Assembly (NCBI RefSeq): GCF_000178955.2 | Contig: NC_016631.1 | Location: forward strand, 5,518,001 to 5,582,000 | Length of the DNA: 64,000 nucleotides | Source of the DNA: Granulicella mallensis MP5ACTX8 | GTDB lineage: Bacteria > Acidobacteriota > Terriglobia > Terriglobales > Acidobacteriaceae | Reading direction: 5' to 3' | Shown: piece after piece, positions 10,995 to 19,724 of the stretch | How the letters are laid out: each line of letters starts with the position of its first letter | How positions within the stretch are numbered: position 1 is the stretch's first letter | Made by a program: the position numbers and the translations under genes | The notes under the pieces: generated by a model | What the model was told of the DNA's origin: nothing | The model's database searches: none | Seen by the model: only the letters and a program-made list of their open reading frames with translations

Positions 10995-12050
10995 ATGTTC
11001 ATGCGGTCACGTCTCGGTCTTCTTCTTTTTGCCCCGCTTCTATCCCTGGCAACAGTCTCCGCACAACAACTCCTGCCAGTCCACCCGCCTGCCAAGATCG
11101 ACAACGGCACGATCCACCTCGATGTCGTTACTACGGTCAAGGGTGGCGGTCCTCCCTTTGGAGGGCTGCAGGAGAAGGACTTCACGCTGCTCGATAACAA
11201 GAATCCGCAGCCGATCACTTCTTTCCGGGCAATCGGCAGCGATGAGGTTCCGGTAGAGACCATCATTCTCGTCGATTCGGTCAATACGAACTATACAAAT
11301 GTTGCCTACATTCGCGACCAGATCGACAAGGTCCTGCATGCCAACGGCGGTAAGCTCGACCATCCCACCGCGCTCGCCTTCCTGTCGGACGAAGGGGTGA
11401 AGCTGCAGAATGGATTTTCGAAGGATGGGAATGCGCTCAGCGCCAGTCTCGATAGCTACTCCATCGGGCTGCGGACGCTTCGCCGCTCTTCAGGCTTCTA
11501 CGGAGCCGACGACCGTTTTCAGATCTCGCTCACGGCGCTCCATCAGATTGCGGCGCATGAGGCCACCGTTCCCGGACGCAAGCTCATCCTGTGGGTCTCG
11601 CCGGGCTGGCCGATCCTCTCCGGCCCCGGCATTGAACTCGATAGCAAGCAGGAGCAGGGGATCTTCAACGACATCGTAAGCCTGTCGACCCAGCTTCGCG
11701 AGAATCGCATCACGCTCTATGCCGTTAATCCGCTCGGTACCGCCGAGGGTGTTGGCCGTTCCAGCTATTACGAAGAATTTCTCAAGGGAGTCAGTAAACC
11801 CAGCCAGGTCAACATCGGGAACCTCAGCCTGCAGGTGCTTGCGGCACAAAGCGGCGGCCTTGTCGCCGACGCCAGCAACGACATCTCCGCGCTGCTGAAG
11901 CGGTGTCTGGAGGACACAACGGCCTACTACGAGATCACCTTCAAGGCGGCTCCGGCGGAGCGTCCCAACGAGTATCACCATATTGAAATCAAGCTGTCCA
12001 GGCCGGAACTCGTCGCACGCACCCGCGATGGCTACTACTCCCAGCCCTGA
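10995..12050 (+). CDS. Exported VWFA-related protein, short form
   Basis: 351 residues: a signal peptide to about residue 24 (ATVSAQQ), a short beta-rich N-terminal domain (LDVVTTVKGGGPPFGGLQEKDF) shared with the preceding gene, then a VWFA domain. The first MIDAS motif reads DSVNT where D-x-S-x-S is expected, so metal binding may be altered. It ends soon after the VWFA domain and lacks the long C-terminal half of its neighbour. AAAGGA lies a few bases before the ATG. Same strand as the receptor and the other VWFA gene; probably the same functional cluster. Confidence 0.83.
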   Translation: MFMRSRLGLLLFAPLLSLATVSAQQLLPVHPPAKIDNGTIHLDVVTTVKGGGPPFGGLQEKDFTLLDNKNPQPITSFRAIGSDEVPVETIILVDSVNTNYTNVAYIRDQIDKVLHANGGKLDHPTALAFLSDEGVKLQNGFSKDGNALSASLDSYSIGLRTLRRSSGFYGADDRFQISLTALHQIAAHEATVPGRKLILWVSPGWPILSGPGIELDSKQEQGIFNDIVSLSTQLRENRITLYAVNPLGTAEGVGRSSYYEEFLKGVSKPSQVNIGNLSLQVLAAQSGGLVADASNDISALLKRCLEDTTAYYEITFKAAPAERPNEYHHIEIKLSRPELVARTRDGYYSQP

Positions 12051-12055
12051 TTTCC

Positions 12056-12106
12056 GGTGTGAAGGGGGTCCATCTGGGGCCCCTTCGCACCCTGGGCGTA
12101 TCTTTT
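12056..12106 (+). terminator. Hairpin after the second VWFA gene
   Basis: GGTGTGAAGGGG at 12056-12067 pairs with CCCCTTCGCACC at 12080-12091 (one G-U pair). A short T-run at 12099-12106 follows, but not directly, so terminator function is only probable. Confidence 0.45.
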
Positions 12107-12187
12107 TCTGCACCTTCTGGACTCGGCCACTTGACGATGGCACCTTGCAGGTGCATTATGGATGCCGCTCAAAGGAGGGGCTTTGTG

Positions 12188-13105
12188 ATGCGCCTGCACA
12201 CTATAGCTCTAGCTTCGCTTTTGGCCGTAACACTCCCATCGGCCGCACTCTTCGCTCAACAAACTATCTCAGCCAAAGATGCACCCATGACCTCTCCGGC
12301 GACCCGTGCGTTGCAGCACAGTAGTCCGGTGTGGGCCATGATTGCGCCGCATCTTCCCAACCCCGAAACAGCCAGCGCCAAGGACCTCGAAACAGCAGGC
12401 GATGTGCTGCGTGCTCGCCGCTTTCCCGAAGACGCCCTGGACTACTACGGTTATGCCATGGCTCGCGGTGGAGACGTGAGCGTGCTACTCAACAAGATGG
12501 GCGTCACCAGACTGGAGCTGCGCCAAAACGCCCTGGCCCACGAGATGTTCCTGCGCACCGTGCGGCTGCACAAGAAGGACTCCATTGCCTGGAACAACCT
12601 CGGCGTGACGGAGTACGCCACAGGCAACTACCGAGCGGCAATCTCGGATTACAAACGCGCGTCGAAGCTGGACTCGAAGTCGGCGGTATACCACTCGAAC
12701 CTGGGGATGGCGTACTTCGGCGGCAAGGATATGGAAAGCGCACGCAAGCAGTTTGCGCTGGCTATCCAGTTAGACCCGGAAGTGCTGCAGCATCGCGATA
12801 ATAGCGGGACCACAGCACAACTCATCGGCACCGAGAACTACAGCCAGCTCTGCTTCGAGATCGCCAGGCTGTACGCAAAAGAGCATAACGAGGCTGAGAC
12901 ACGGCTGTGGCTGGCCAAGGCCAGCGAAAGCGGCTTCGATGTGCGCAATGGCCTGCGCAACGATGCCGTCCTGCAGGCCTATGAGAAAGACCCACAGTTA
13001 AAGTTGATGCTGGACAATGCGGCACAACTTAGAGCTAAAGGAATGGAACCCTCAGCGCCAGGCCTCGGAGAGGCCCCGCAGAGCGGCAGCCAAAACGGAC
13101 GGTAG
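12188..13105 (+). CDS. Exported tetratricopeptide-repeat protein
   Basis: 305 residues. A signal peptide (MRLHTIALASLLAVTLPSAA, cut near FAQQ) precedes an array of TPR-like helical pairs from about residue 60 to 230, with typical A..Y..A / N.LG...Y..G motifs such as WNNLGVTEYATGNY. The C-terminal 40 residues are Gly/Ser/Pro-rich. The frame is open far upstream, but a very strong AAAGGAGGGG at 12171-12180 fixes the start at ATG 12188 or the adjoining GTG 12185. TPR proteins act as scaffolds; this one closes the run of exported proteins that begins at 4031. Confidence 0.85.
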   Translation: MRLHTIALASLLAVTLPSAALFAQQTISAKDAPMTSPATRALQHSSPVWAMIAPHLPNPETASAKDLETAGDVLRARRFPEDALDYYGYAMARGGDVSVLLNKMGVTRLELRQNALAHEMFLRTVRLHKKDSIAWNNLGVTEYATGNYRAAISDYKRASKLDSKSAVYHSNLGMAYFGGKDMESARKQFALAIQLDPEVLQHRDNSGTTAQLIGTENYSQLCFEIARLYAKEHNEAETRLWLAKASESGFDVRNGLRNDAVLQAYEKDPQLKLMLDNAAQLRAKGMEPSAPGLGEAPQSGSQNGR

Positions 13106-13123
13106 TCCCCTATCCACCTACTA

Positions 13124-13171
13124 CCCCACCCTCGGCGCGTAATTTTCGCGCTGCAGGGTGGGGCTTTTTTT
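13124..13171. terminator. Intrinsic terminator between convergent genes
   Basis: CCCCACCCT (13124-13132) pairs with AGGGTGGGG (13155-13163), with further GCGCG/CGCGC pairing inside, followed by CTTTTTTTG. It serves the TPR gene on the plus strand; the short A-poor left flank makes it less suited to the minus strand. Confidence 0.8.
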
Positions 13172-13181
13172 GTGCCCCAGA

Positions 13182-13370
13182 TTACTTGTAAGGGCAATGA
13201 CGGCAGCTGGAGTTGCAGCAGTAACCGCGGCGCAGATGATAGGCCGCGGTAAAGACCATGTATGGTCCTTCCATGTAAAAGTCTTCGGGACGCAGAGGAC
13301 CGTTCTCTGCCTCGGCGGAAGCAATTTGGATCTGCTCCGCTTCCCTGTTGGATTCCGGTGTGTCGCTCAT
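13182..13370 (-). CDS. DUF5522 small cysteine-rich protein
   Basis: 62 residues, with the DUF5522 signature at the C-terminus: GYCCNSSCRHCPYK, i.e. four cysteines and a histidine close together, probably a metal site. The preceding residues Y.VFTAAYHLRRG also fit the family. Its ATG overlaps the stop codon of the lhr gene in the tetranucleotide ATGA (13367-13370), so the two are translationally coupled. Function unknown. Confidence 0.85.
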   Translation of the reverse strand: MSDTPESNREAEQIQIASAEAENGPLRPEDFYMEGPYMVFTAAYHLRRGYCCNSSCRHCPYK

Positions 13371-16300
13371 GGGAAGAGTCCTGGCGAAACCACCGACTGT
13401 GCCGCACGCGGGGAAACCGCCGCGGCGCGAAGGATGTCGGAGATGGAACGCTTACGTTTTGGCGCAGTGGGAACAACGACAGCGCCCTCCTCTTCCACCA
13501 CCACTCCATTGCGGAAGGAGACTTCGCGGCCGGGAACCGCAGACACGCGCTCGCCGGGGACGATGATGCCTGCAAGATTGAGTGGGTCGGCAGCGGCAAC
13601 GACCAGCGGCGCTTCCTCGGCGCGTGCAGTGGCCTCACGGCGCGCCGTGCGAAGCGACTCGACGGCTTCAGGAAGAGCATACTGCTCACCGAAGGGACCG
13701 CTCACAAAGCGGCCTCCGCGTATTTCGCCCCGGGCTTCGAGGCGGCGCAACACGGGTAAGAGGTCGCGCCATTTAGGGGCGTTTGATTCGCGGGCCAGCA
13801 GGTCGCGGAAGAGCACACCGTAGCGGCAGAGCAGGATGCGGGCATGGGCATCGAGCGCCACGGCAGCCTGTTTGGCGCGGGCGATCGCGCCTTGCGGTCC
13901 CAGCTCTGTCGATGCGTTGACGGGCTCACAGAGCAGCGACCATCGCCCTGCGGTGGTGCGGGCAGCGGTGCGTTTGCGCAGGCTGGTGGCAGCGGTTTGC
14001 GCAACGGCAGCGGACTTGCGGCGCGGGTCCATCATGGCGCGGAGTTGATCGAAGCCGTCGGCGGAGGCCAGGCCGGCAGTCGCGAGCTCCCAGAGCGCGG
14101 TTGTGGTCTGCAGCTTGGTGAGGCCGCTGAGACGCTGCAGATCGGCGGTGAAGGCCGCACCGCGTTCGCTAAGCAGGGCGCGAAGCTGCTGGGCTTCCGG
14201 AGAGAGGGATTGTGTGAGGACCTGCTCCTCGACACACTTCGCTGCGAGGGCATGATGAAGCCACTCGGCAGACTCGCGCAGGAAGAACGTAATCGGCGCG
14301 GCTGTCGTGGGAATGACGCGGCGTGGTGCGGTGGCATCTGTCGTGGAGAGCCACGCAGGATGCGGCGAGATGCGTCCCCAGCCAACGACGCCCGCGAGGC
14401 ACAGGTTGTCGAGCCAGCGAGGATCGTAGTTCGCGACGCGCGCGGGCAGCAGCGTGCGTTCCCACTCGACAGCCGGAGCCTCGAAGCCTTCCAGTTGTTC
14501 GAGCGCTGCGAGCACGCCCTCTTCCCCTGTGAGTTGTGTCTGCGGCGCTACGTGGTGCCAGTCCAGCAGCCAGCGCATGAAGACATTCGGAGCAACAGGC
14601 TCGACCTGCTTGCGCAGCGTGCCGAGCGTGAGGCGATGAATGCGCTGCAGGATGCGGCGCTCGCACCACTCGATCTCGTGCGGCGCGTCGTCTGCGGGCT
14701 TTGCGTGTTCGAAGACGCCGCGCATCGTCAGGCCCTGCATCTCCATCGCGAGCAGTGACTGATGCAGCGAGCGCGGATGCAGATGCGTAATCGTCGCGAG
14801 GCGCGCTGCAGTGGTTGGACCGAGGATTTGCAGCCAGCCTTGTGTGAGTTGGGTCGTCGCGGCGTCCCGTGGGGCGACTGAGGATGACGGGGTTTCGGGG
14901 GTTTTAAGAGCTACGAGCTGCGAGGTTGCGAGCGACGAGTGCGGCACAGAATCTTCAGGCCAGAGAAGGGCGGCATCGGCGAGGCGCTCAGAGGCGATCC
15001 ATGCGGGAGAGCCGTCGAGTTCGGCGACGTGTACGCGCCCCTTTGCGGCGAGACGCTCGAAGTACAGCGGCCAGTGCTGCAACGGCTGTGCCTTCCCTGC
15101 TGCTTCGACAAACGCGACGGGCAGTGCGACGAGTTGCAGCAACAGATCGTGGAGCTCGTGTTCGTCACGAATGTCCGGCCAGAGCTGTTGGCGCACCGTG
15201 TCGATCGCCGCTTGATCCAGGCGTCCCGCACCGTCAGAGACCGCATCCGGCAAGGAACGGCGCAGCATGACGGATCGCGCGCGGCGCTCTTCAGTTCCTG
15301 CCTCGTCGAGGAACGCATACGGCATCGCGTTGATAAGTTCATGCGCGAACAGCGACGGCACCGGCGTATCGACAGCGATGCACTGGATCGTACCCGACTC
15401 GATGCTGCGCAGAATTTCCAGCAGGCCTTCGAGGTCCATCGCCTCGCCGAGTGTGTCTTTCATCACCTCGCGGACGAGCGGATGATCGGGGATTTCGATA
15501 TCGCCGACCATCGTCTCAGGACAGGCTGAGGCGTGCGGGAAGACACTCGCGAGGAGATCGTCCGAGCGGGTGCGCTGGATCTGCGGCGCGACGCGCTTGC
15601 CCTTCTGCATGCGCAGCAGTTGCAGGGAGCGACCCGCGGCCCAGCGCCAACGATTCTTGAAGAGCGGCGAAGGAATCGAGGCCTGCTCCAATAGTTCTTT
15701 GGCCGTGTGCTCGGTGAGGAACTGGAAGACATCTGCGAGCGGAAAGCTGTGTTGCTCCGCGAGTGAGATGTTGATACCGTTGTCGGTCGCTGCAGCCTGC
15801 AACTCGAAGTTGAAGCCTCGGCAGAAGCGCTTGCGCAGCGCGAGCCCCCAGGCCTTGTTGATGCGGCCGCCGAAGGGAGCGTGCAGGATGAGCTGCTGGC
15901 CGCCTCCCTCGTCGAAGAAGCGCTCAGCGATGATGGTGGTCTTGGTCGGCACGGCTCCCAGCGCAGCGCGGCCCGAGACAATGTAGGTGATGAGCTGCAG
16001 CGCGGCGGATTCACTGACGAAGCAGTTCTGCTGCAGCCAGAAGATGCACTCCGCGACCTCCGGATGCATGGCGCTGATGGCGCTCGGTACAACGCCGCGC
16101 GTGCGCGCGTCGATCTCTCCGCGCAGATCGCCTACGCCATCGCAGAGGACAGACGTGCGCTGCGGCGCTTCGCCTTCCCAGAACGGAATGCTTGGTGGTG
16201 CGCCGTGCGCGTCTTCGACCAGCACCTTGCCGGCGGGGTCCACGCGCTGGATGCGCCAGCTCGTATTGCCCAGCAGGACGACATCGCCGGGAGAAGAGTC

Positions 16301-17992
16301 TACCGCGAAGTGCTCGTCGAGCGTGGCGATCTGCACGTTCTCAGGTTGCAGCATCACGCTGTAAAGAGCGGTGTCAGGAATGGCGCCGCCGTTGGAGATG
16401 GCGATCATGCGCGCGCCACGGCGGGCATGGAGCTGGCCCTGCACGCGGTCGCGCAGCAGGTACGCGCCGTAGCGTCCGCGTGAGCTCTCGATGCCGTTAT
16501 GCAGCAGGCCGAGGAGTTCGTCGTAGTGCTCGCGCGTGAGATTGCGATACGGCCACGCGCGGCGCAGTACCTCGTAGAGCGCGGTCTCGTCCCAGGACTC
16601 CGCACCGCAGGCCGCGACGATCTGCTGCATCAGCACATCGATGGGAAGCTCAGGGACTTCGAGAAGATCGAGCTCGCCGGCCACCATCTTGCGCAACAGC
16701 GCGGCCTGCTCGAGTAGATCGTCACGAGTCGTAGCGAAGAAGCGGCCCTTGGGGATGGCTCCGCGCCAGTGGCCCGCGCGGCCTACGCGCTGCATCGCAA
16801 CAGCAATGGCGCGAGTGGTTGCAATCTGGCAGACGAGGTCGACGCTGCCGATATCGATGCCGAGTTCAAGCGAGGCGGTGGCAATGAGAATCTTGATCTC
16901 GCCGTTCTTCAGGCGCTGCTCGGCGTCCAGACGCAGAGCGCGGGAGAGGCTGCCGTGATGGGCCGCGACAACGTCTTCGCCCAGGCGCTGGGCGAGTTCA
17001 AAGCTGATCTTTTCGACGAGCTTGCGCGTGTTGACGAAGACCAGCGTCGAGCGATGTTGATTTGCCAGGCCTGCGAGCTTGTCGAAGATCTCGCTCCACA
17101 TCGCAGTGCTCGTAACAGCGCTGAGTTCATCGGAGGGAACTTCGAGAGCGAGGTCGAGTGTGCGGCGTTGGCCTACCTGGATGATCGTCGCAGGCTGGCG
17201 CATTCCCTCCGGGGCTAAAGCCCCTTGTCTTTCAGGCGATGCAGCACCCGAGTTCACGCCAACCAGGAAGTTCGCGACGAGTTCGATGGGGTTCTGCGTA
17301 GCGGAAAGGCCGATGCGTTGCGGAGGTTGCGAGAGACCGGTTACAAACGTGCCTGGCGACAGGCGATTCTCGCCGCAGACCAGCGCGTCCAGTCTCTCCA
17401 GAGAGAGCGCGAGATGCGCGCCGCGCTTGTCGTCGGCGATGGCGTGGATCTCGTCGACGATGACCGTTCGCACGCGCGTGAGATTCTCACGTGGTTTGCC
17501 TGCCGTGAGCAGAATGTAGAGCGACTCCGGCGTGGTGACGAGAATGTGCGGCGGATGCTTGAGCATCGCCGTGCGGTCCTTCGCGAGAGTGTCACCGGTG
17601 CGCACGCCGGTGCGGATCTCGGGACAAAGATAGCCGCGCTCGAGGGCCAGTTGCTGAATCTCCGCCAGCGGCCCGTCGAGGTTCTTCTGCACATCGTTTG
17701 AGAGTGCCTTGAGCGGAGAGACGTACACCACCTCCGTCTGCTGCGAGAGACGGCCTTCGATGGCCTTGCGTAGCAGCGTGTCGATGCAGACGAGAAACGC
17801 GGTGAGCGTCTTACCAGAGCCGGTGGGCGCGGAGATCAGCGTCGCTTCGCCACGGAGGATCGCGGGCCAGCCGGCGATCTGCGGCTCAGTGGGGGAACCG
17901 AACTTCGCAAGGAACCACTCCTGCACGACCGGGTGCGCCCAGGCGAGAGCCTCATGCGTGGCGGTATCCGTACTAGGAGGCCCGAGGTGCAT
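13367..17992 (-). CDS. lhr: Lhr-type ATP-dependent helicase, full-length form
   Basis: Superfamily 2 helicase of 1541 residues, the size of the long Lhr form (helicase core plus the large Lhr C-terminal domain). Walker A is APTGSGKT at residues 55-62, Walker B DEIH at 180-183, with SAT in RIGLSATQNP and the motif VI region QRVGRAGH. Lhr proteins move 3' to 5' on single-stranded DNA and unwind DNA:RNA hybrids, with a proposed role in repair. A TACAAT lies six bases before the ATG and there is no ribosome site, so the mRNA may be leaderless. The next gene, DUF5522, overlaps the stop by four bases. Confidence 0.93.
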   Translation of the reverse strand: MHLGPPSTDTATHEALAWAHPVVQEWFLAKFGSPTEPQIAGWPAILRGEATLISAPTGSGKTLTAFLVCIDTLLRKAIEGRLSQQTEVVYVSPLKALSNDVQKNLDGPLAEIQQLALERGYLCPEIRTGVRTGDTLAKDRTAMLKHPPHILVTTPESLYILLTAGKPRENLTRVRTVIVDEIHAIADDKRGAHLALSLERLDALVCGENRLSPGTFVTGLSQPPQRIGLSATQNPIELVANFLVGVNSGAASPERQGALAPEGMRQPATIIQVGQRRTLDLALEVPSDELSAVTSTAMWSEIFDKLAGLANQHRSTLVFVNTRKLVEKISFELAQRLGEDVVAAHHGSLSRALRLDAEQRLKNGEIKILIATASLELGIDIGSVDLVCQIATTRAIAVAMQRVGRAGHWRGAIPKGRFFATTRDDLLEQAALLRKMVAGELDLLEVPELPIDVLMQQIVAACGAESWDETALYEVLRRAWPYRNLTREHYDELLGLLHNGIESSRGRYGAYLLRDRVQGQLHARRGARMIAISNGGAIPDTALYSVMLQPENVQIATLDEHFAVDSSPGDVVLLGNTSWRIQRVDPAGKVLVEDAHGAPPSIPFWEGEAPQRTSVLCDGVGDLRGEIDARTRGVVPSAISAMHPEVAECIFWLQQNCFVSESAALQLITYIVSGRAALGAVPTKTTIIAERFFDEGGGQQLILHAPFGGRINKAWGLALRKRFCRGFNFELQAAATDNGINISLAEQHSFPLADVFQFLTEHTAKELLEQASIPSPLFKNRWRWAAGRSLQLLRMQKGKRVAPQIQRTRSDDLLASVFPHASACPETMVGDIEIPDHPLVREVMKDTLGEAMDLEGLLEILRSIESGTIQCIAVDTPVPSLFAHELINAMPYAFLDEAGTEERRARSVMLRRSLPDAVSDGAGRLDQAAIDTVRQQLWPDIRDEHELHDLLLQLVALPVAFVEAAGKAQPLQHWPLYFERLAAKGRVHVAELDGSPAWIASERLADAALLWPEDSVPHSSLATSQLVALKTPETPSSSVAPRDAATTQLTQGWLQILGPTTAARLATITHLHPRSLHQSLLAMEMQGLTMRGVFEHAKPADDAPHEIEWCERRILQRIHRLTLGTLRKQVEPVAPNVFMRWLLDWHHVAPQTQLTGEEGVLAALEQLEGFEAPAVEWERTLLPARVANYDPRWLDNLCLAGVVGWGRISPHPAWLSTTDATAPRRVIPTTAAPITFFLRESAEWLHHALAAKCVEEQVLTQSLSPEAQQLRALLSERGAAFTADLQRLSGLTKLQTTTALWELATAGLASADGFDQLRAMMDPRRKSAAVAQTAATSLRKRTAARTTAGRWSLLCEPVNASTELGPQGAIARAKQAAVALDAHARILLCRYGVLFRDLLARESNAPKWRDLLPVLRRLEARGEIRGGRFVSGPFGEQYALPEAVESLRTARREATARAEEAPLVVAAADPLNLAGIIVPGERVSAVPGREVSFRNGVVVEEEGAVVVPTAPKRKRSISDILRAAAVSPRAAQSVVSPGLFP

Positions 17993-17998
17993 GGGGAT

Positions 17999-18004
17999 AT
18001 TGTA
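17999..18004 (-). promoter_or_regulatory. -10-like TACAAT, six bases before the lhr start
   Basis: Read on the minus strand: TACAAT, six bases (atcccc), ATG. No Shine-Dalgarno sequence is present. The position is right for transcription to begin at the A of the ATG. Confidence 0.5.
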
Positions 18005-18149
18005 GCTGTTCGCAGTTTGTTCGCCTTGAGGGTAGCGATTTAAACAGAAATTTCAGGCGATCTTCGAGGGCTTAAGAAAATGCTGAAGGAGGAGCGTTTC
18101 GTTAAAGGCATGGCTTCAGGCCTCCTATCGTGTCACTCGGGAATTGCTG

Positions 18150-18155
18150 TAGTTT
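18150..18155 (+). promoter_or_regulatory. -10-like TAGTTT, six bases before the cupin start
   Basis: TAGTTT, then gaatcc, then ATG 18162; no Shine-Dalgarno. A weak hexamer by itself, supported by the same spacing at lhr, the HIT gene and DUF2237. Confidence 0.35.
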
Positions 18156-18161
18156 GAATCC

Positions 18162-18545
18162 ATGAAGATTTTCAAGGAAGAAACACGCAGCACGAAACAA
18201 GGTCCCGCCGATTGGTTCAGCGGAACGGTATGGCTCGACCCCGTGGTTGCGGGAGAAGCGCCCTCGCGTTTGAAGGCTACGCGTGTCTCGTTCGGGCCCG
18301 GCGCGCGGACGGCGTGGCACACGCATCCCCGCGGTCAGGCCCTGCATGTACTCAGCGGAGTCTGCCACGTGCAACTGCGCGGCGAGCCCGTGCAGGAGAT
18401 CGCATCCGGAGACTCCGTCTGGATCGAGGCCGGCGAAGTTCACTGGCATGGCGCCGCGCCTGGACGCACGATGGTGCACCTGGCGATGCAGGAGACCGAT
18501 GACAACGGCGTCGACGTGGTGTGGATGGAACACGTAACGGAATAG
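18162..18545 (+). CDS. Cupin protein resembling (R)-hydroxynitrile lyase
   Basis: A 127-residue single-domain cupin. It shares with the Granulicella tundricola hydroxynitrile-lyase type the blocks GPADWF.GTV, GARTAWHTHP.GQ, GD.VW...GE.HWHGAAP and a C-terminal MEHVT. The metal ligands His53, His55, Gln59 and His94 fall at the same numbers as recalled for that enzyme, and His96, His106 and Gln110 of the pocket are also present; residue 40 is Thr here. The enzyme cleaves or forms cyanohydrins in vitro, but the natural substrate of this family is unknown. Divergent from lhr. The identification by family pattern is good, the reaction only inferred. Confidence 0.8.
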   Translation: MKIFKEETRSTKQGPADWFSGTVWLDPVVAGEAPSRLKATRVSFGPGARTAWHTHPRGQALHVLSGVCHVQLRGEPVQEIASGDSVWIEAGEVHWHGAAPGRTMVHLAMQETDDNGVDVVWMEHVTE

Positions 18546-18552
18546 CGAGAAA

Positions 18553-19161
18553 CTACATATTGCCGACGCCGATATCGGCGCGTTGCGACTCGGGATTTTC
18601 GGCATCGAGATATTGCTCGATCATCTCATCGAGAATGCCGCGTGCATTGAGGATGAAGTCGATGGCATCGCGGCCCGCACCGAAGCCGCCGGACATCGGC
18701 GTCGTGTAGTGCGCGGCAGCCTTGACCTGGGGACGCGCATTGGCCGTCGCAATCGCAAAGCCTACACGACGCATGACAGGAAGGTCGATGATGTCGTCGC
18801 CCACATAGGCCAGATCGTCGAGCGTGCAGCCTTCAGTGACGAGGATCTTCGCGATGGCTTCCATCTTGTGCGCCTGTCCCTGGTACACGTGGTCGATCTT
18901 GAGGTCTCGTGCGCGGATAGCCACAACCTGCGAGTTACGCTTAGTGACGAAGCCGATCTTCAGCCCAGCCAGCCGTGCCAGGGAGATCCCCAGGCCATCA
19001 TGCGCGGAGAAGCTCTTGACCTCGACACCCTTGAGTTCGGTATTGGGCGCAATGTTAGGAATGATCGTGATTTCGCCGTTGGTGAGAACACCATCGACAT
19101 CGAAGAGCAGAACTTTGACGCGACGGGCACGATCTTCAGGAGACAGCATCACAGCAGACAT
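18553..19161 (-). CDS. kdsC: KdsC-type HAD phosphatase (3-deoxy-D-manno-octulosonate 8-phosphatase)
   Basis: Removes phosphate from KDO 8-phosphate in lipopolysaccharide core synthesis; a class C0 HAD with no cap, active as a tetramer. The catalytic pair is Asp21 and Asp23 in LLFDVDGVLT; motif II is FVTKRNS, and motif III/IV is YVGDDIIDLPVM. The C-terminal GGFGAGRDAIDFIL loop is typical of KdsC. About 202 residues from ATG 19161; ATG 19149 is an equally possible start, and a TTG at 19176 lies inside the long inverted repeat. Other KDO genes are not in the window. Confidence 0.88.
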   Translation of the reverse strand: MSAVMLSPEDRARRVKVLLFDVDGVLTNGEITIIPNIAPNTELKGVEVKSFSAHDGLGISLARLAGLKIGFVTKRNSQVVAIRARDLKIDHVYQGQAHKMEAIAKILVTEGCTLDDLAYVGDDIIDLPVMRRVGFAIATANARPQVKAAAHYTTPMSGGFGAGRDAIDFILNARGILDEMIEQYLDAENPESQRADIGVGNM

Positions 19162-19175
19162 GAGGCGATGATACA

Positions 19176-19254
19176 AGGGATGAGGGCACAGGGATTAGGG
19201 ATTAGGAACTGCCACATACCCAACCTAATCCCTAATCCCTGTGCCCTCATCCCT
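19176..19254. repeat. 31-bp perfect inverted repeat with G-quadruplex motif in each arm
   Basis: 19176-19206 and 19224-19254 are exact reverse complements around a 17-base loop. Each arm carries four GGG tracts separated by four bases (GGGATGAGGGCACAGGG, then ATTAGGG), on the plus strand in the left arm and the minus strand in the right. It fills the gap between the WXXGXW gene and kdsC, so an RNA reading through would contain both. There is no T-run. Confidence 0.9.
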
Positions 19255-19259
19255 GTTTC

Positions 19260-19574
19260 TTACCGGTGCCAGTGTCCTTCGACCCAGACATAGCCGCCGC
19301 CGCGATTGGCCCAGTGACCGGGGACCCAATGCGCGTGCTCATAGGGAGGCTCAGCATAATGGCCCGGAACCCAGATATAACCATGACCGTCCCAGCGGTG
19401 ATAGCCCTCCTGCCAAACCCAGCCGCGATGCTCGAAGGGTGGAGGCGGAACACGCTCAACAGGGCGCGGAGGCGGTGGGCCGATGCGTACAACCACCTGT
19501 GCTCCGGCGGAAAGGGTTGCGGCCAGCATAAGACCGCCGACGATCGTAAATAAGTACTTCCTGGTACTGTTCAT
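19260..19574 (-). CDS. Exported WXXGXW-repeat protein
   Basis: 104 residues: a signal peptide (GGLMLAATLSAGAQ), a proline-rich linker (IGPPPPRPVERVPPPP), then repeats of the form (Y/W)-x-W-x-x-G-(H/Y)-(W/Y): YIWVPGHY, HWVPGHW, YVWVEGHW. This is the WXXGXW/YXWGXW family of small periplasmic or outer-membrane proteins of unknown role. GGGAG stands seven bases before the ATG. kdsC follows on the same strand after the long inverted repeat. Confidence 0.85.
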   Translation of the reverse strand: MNSTRKYLFTIVGGLMLAATLSAGAQVVVRIGPPPPRPVERVPPPPFEHRGWVWQEGYHRWDGHGYIWVPGHYAEPPYEHAHWVPGHWANRGGGYVWVEGHWHR

Positions 19575-19724
19575 GCTCGAACTCCCAACGAGGGATGCCT
19601 CGTTCTTTTCTCAATCAGACGTATATACGCCGGGGAAGTTGCGGAGAAAATGGAGCGTTTATAAGCGAATTACCAAGCCGGTTATTCGTGCTGATGCTGA
19701 TTACGAAGAGACGACTATTGGTAT

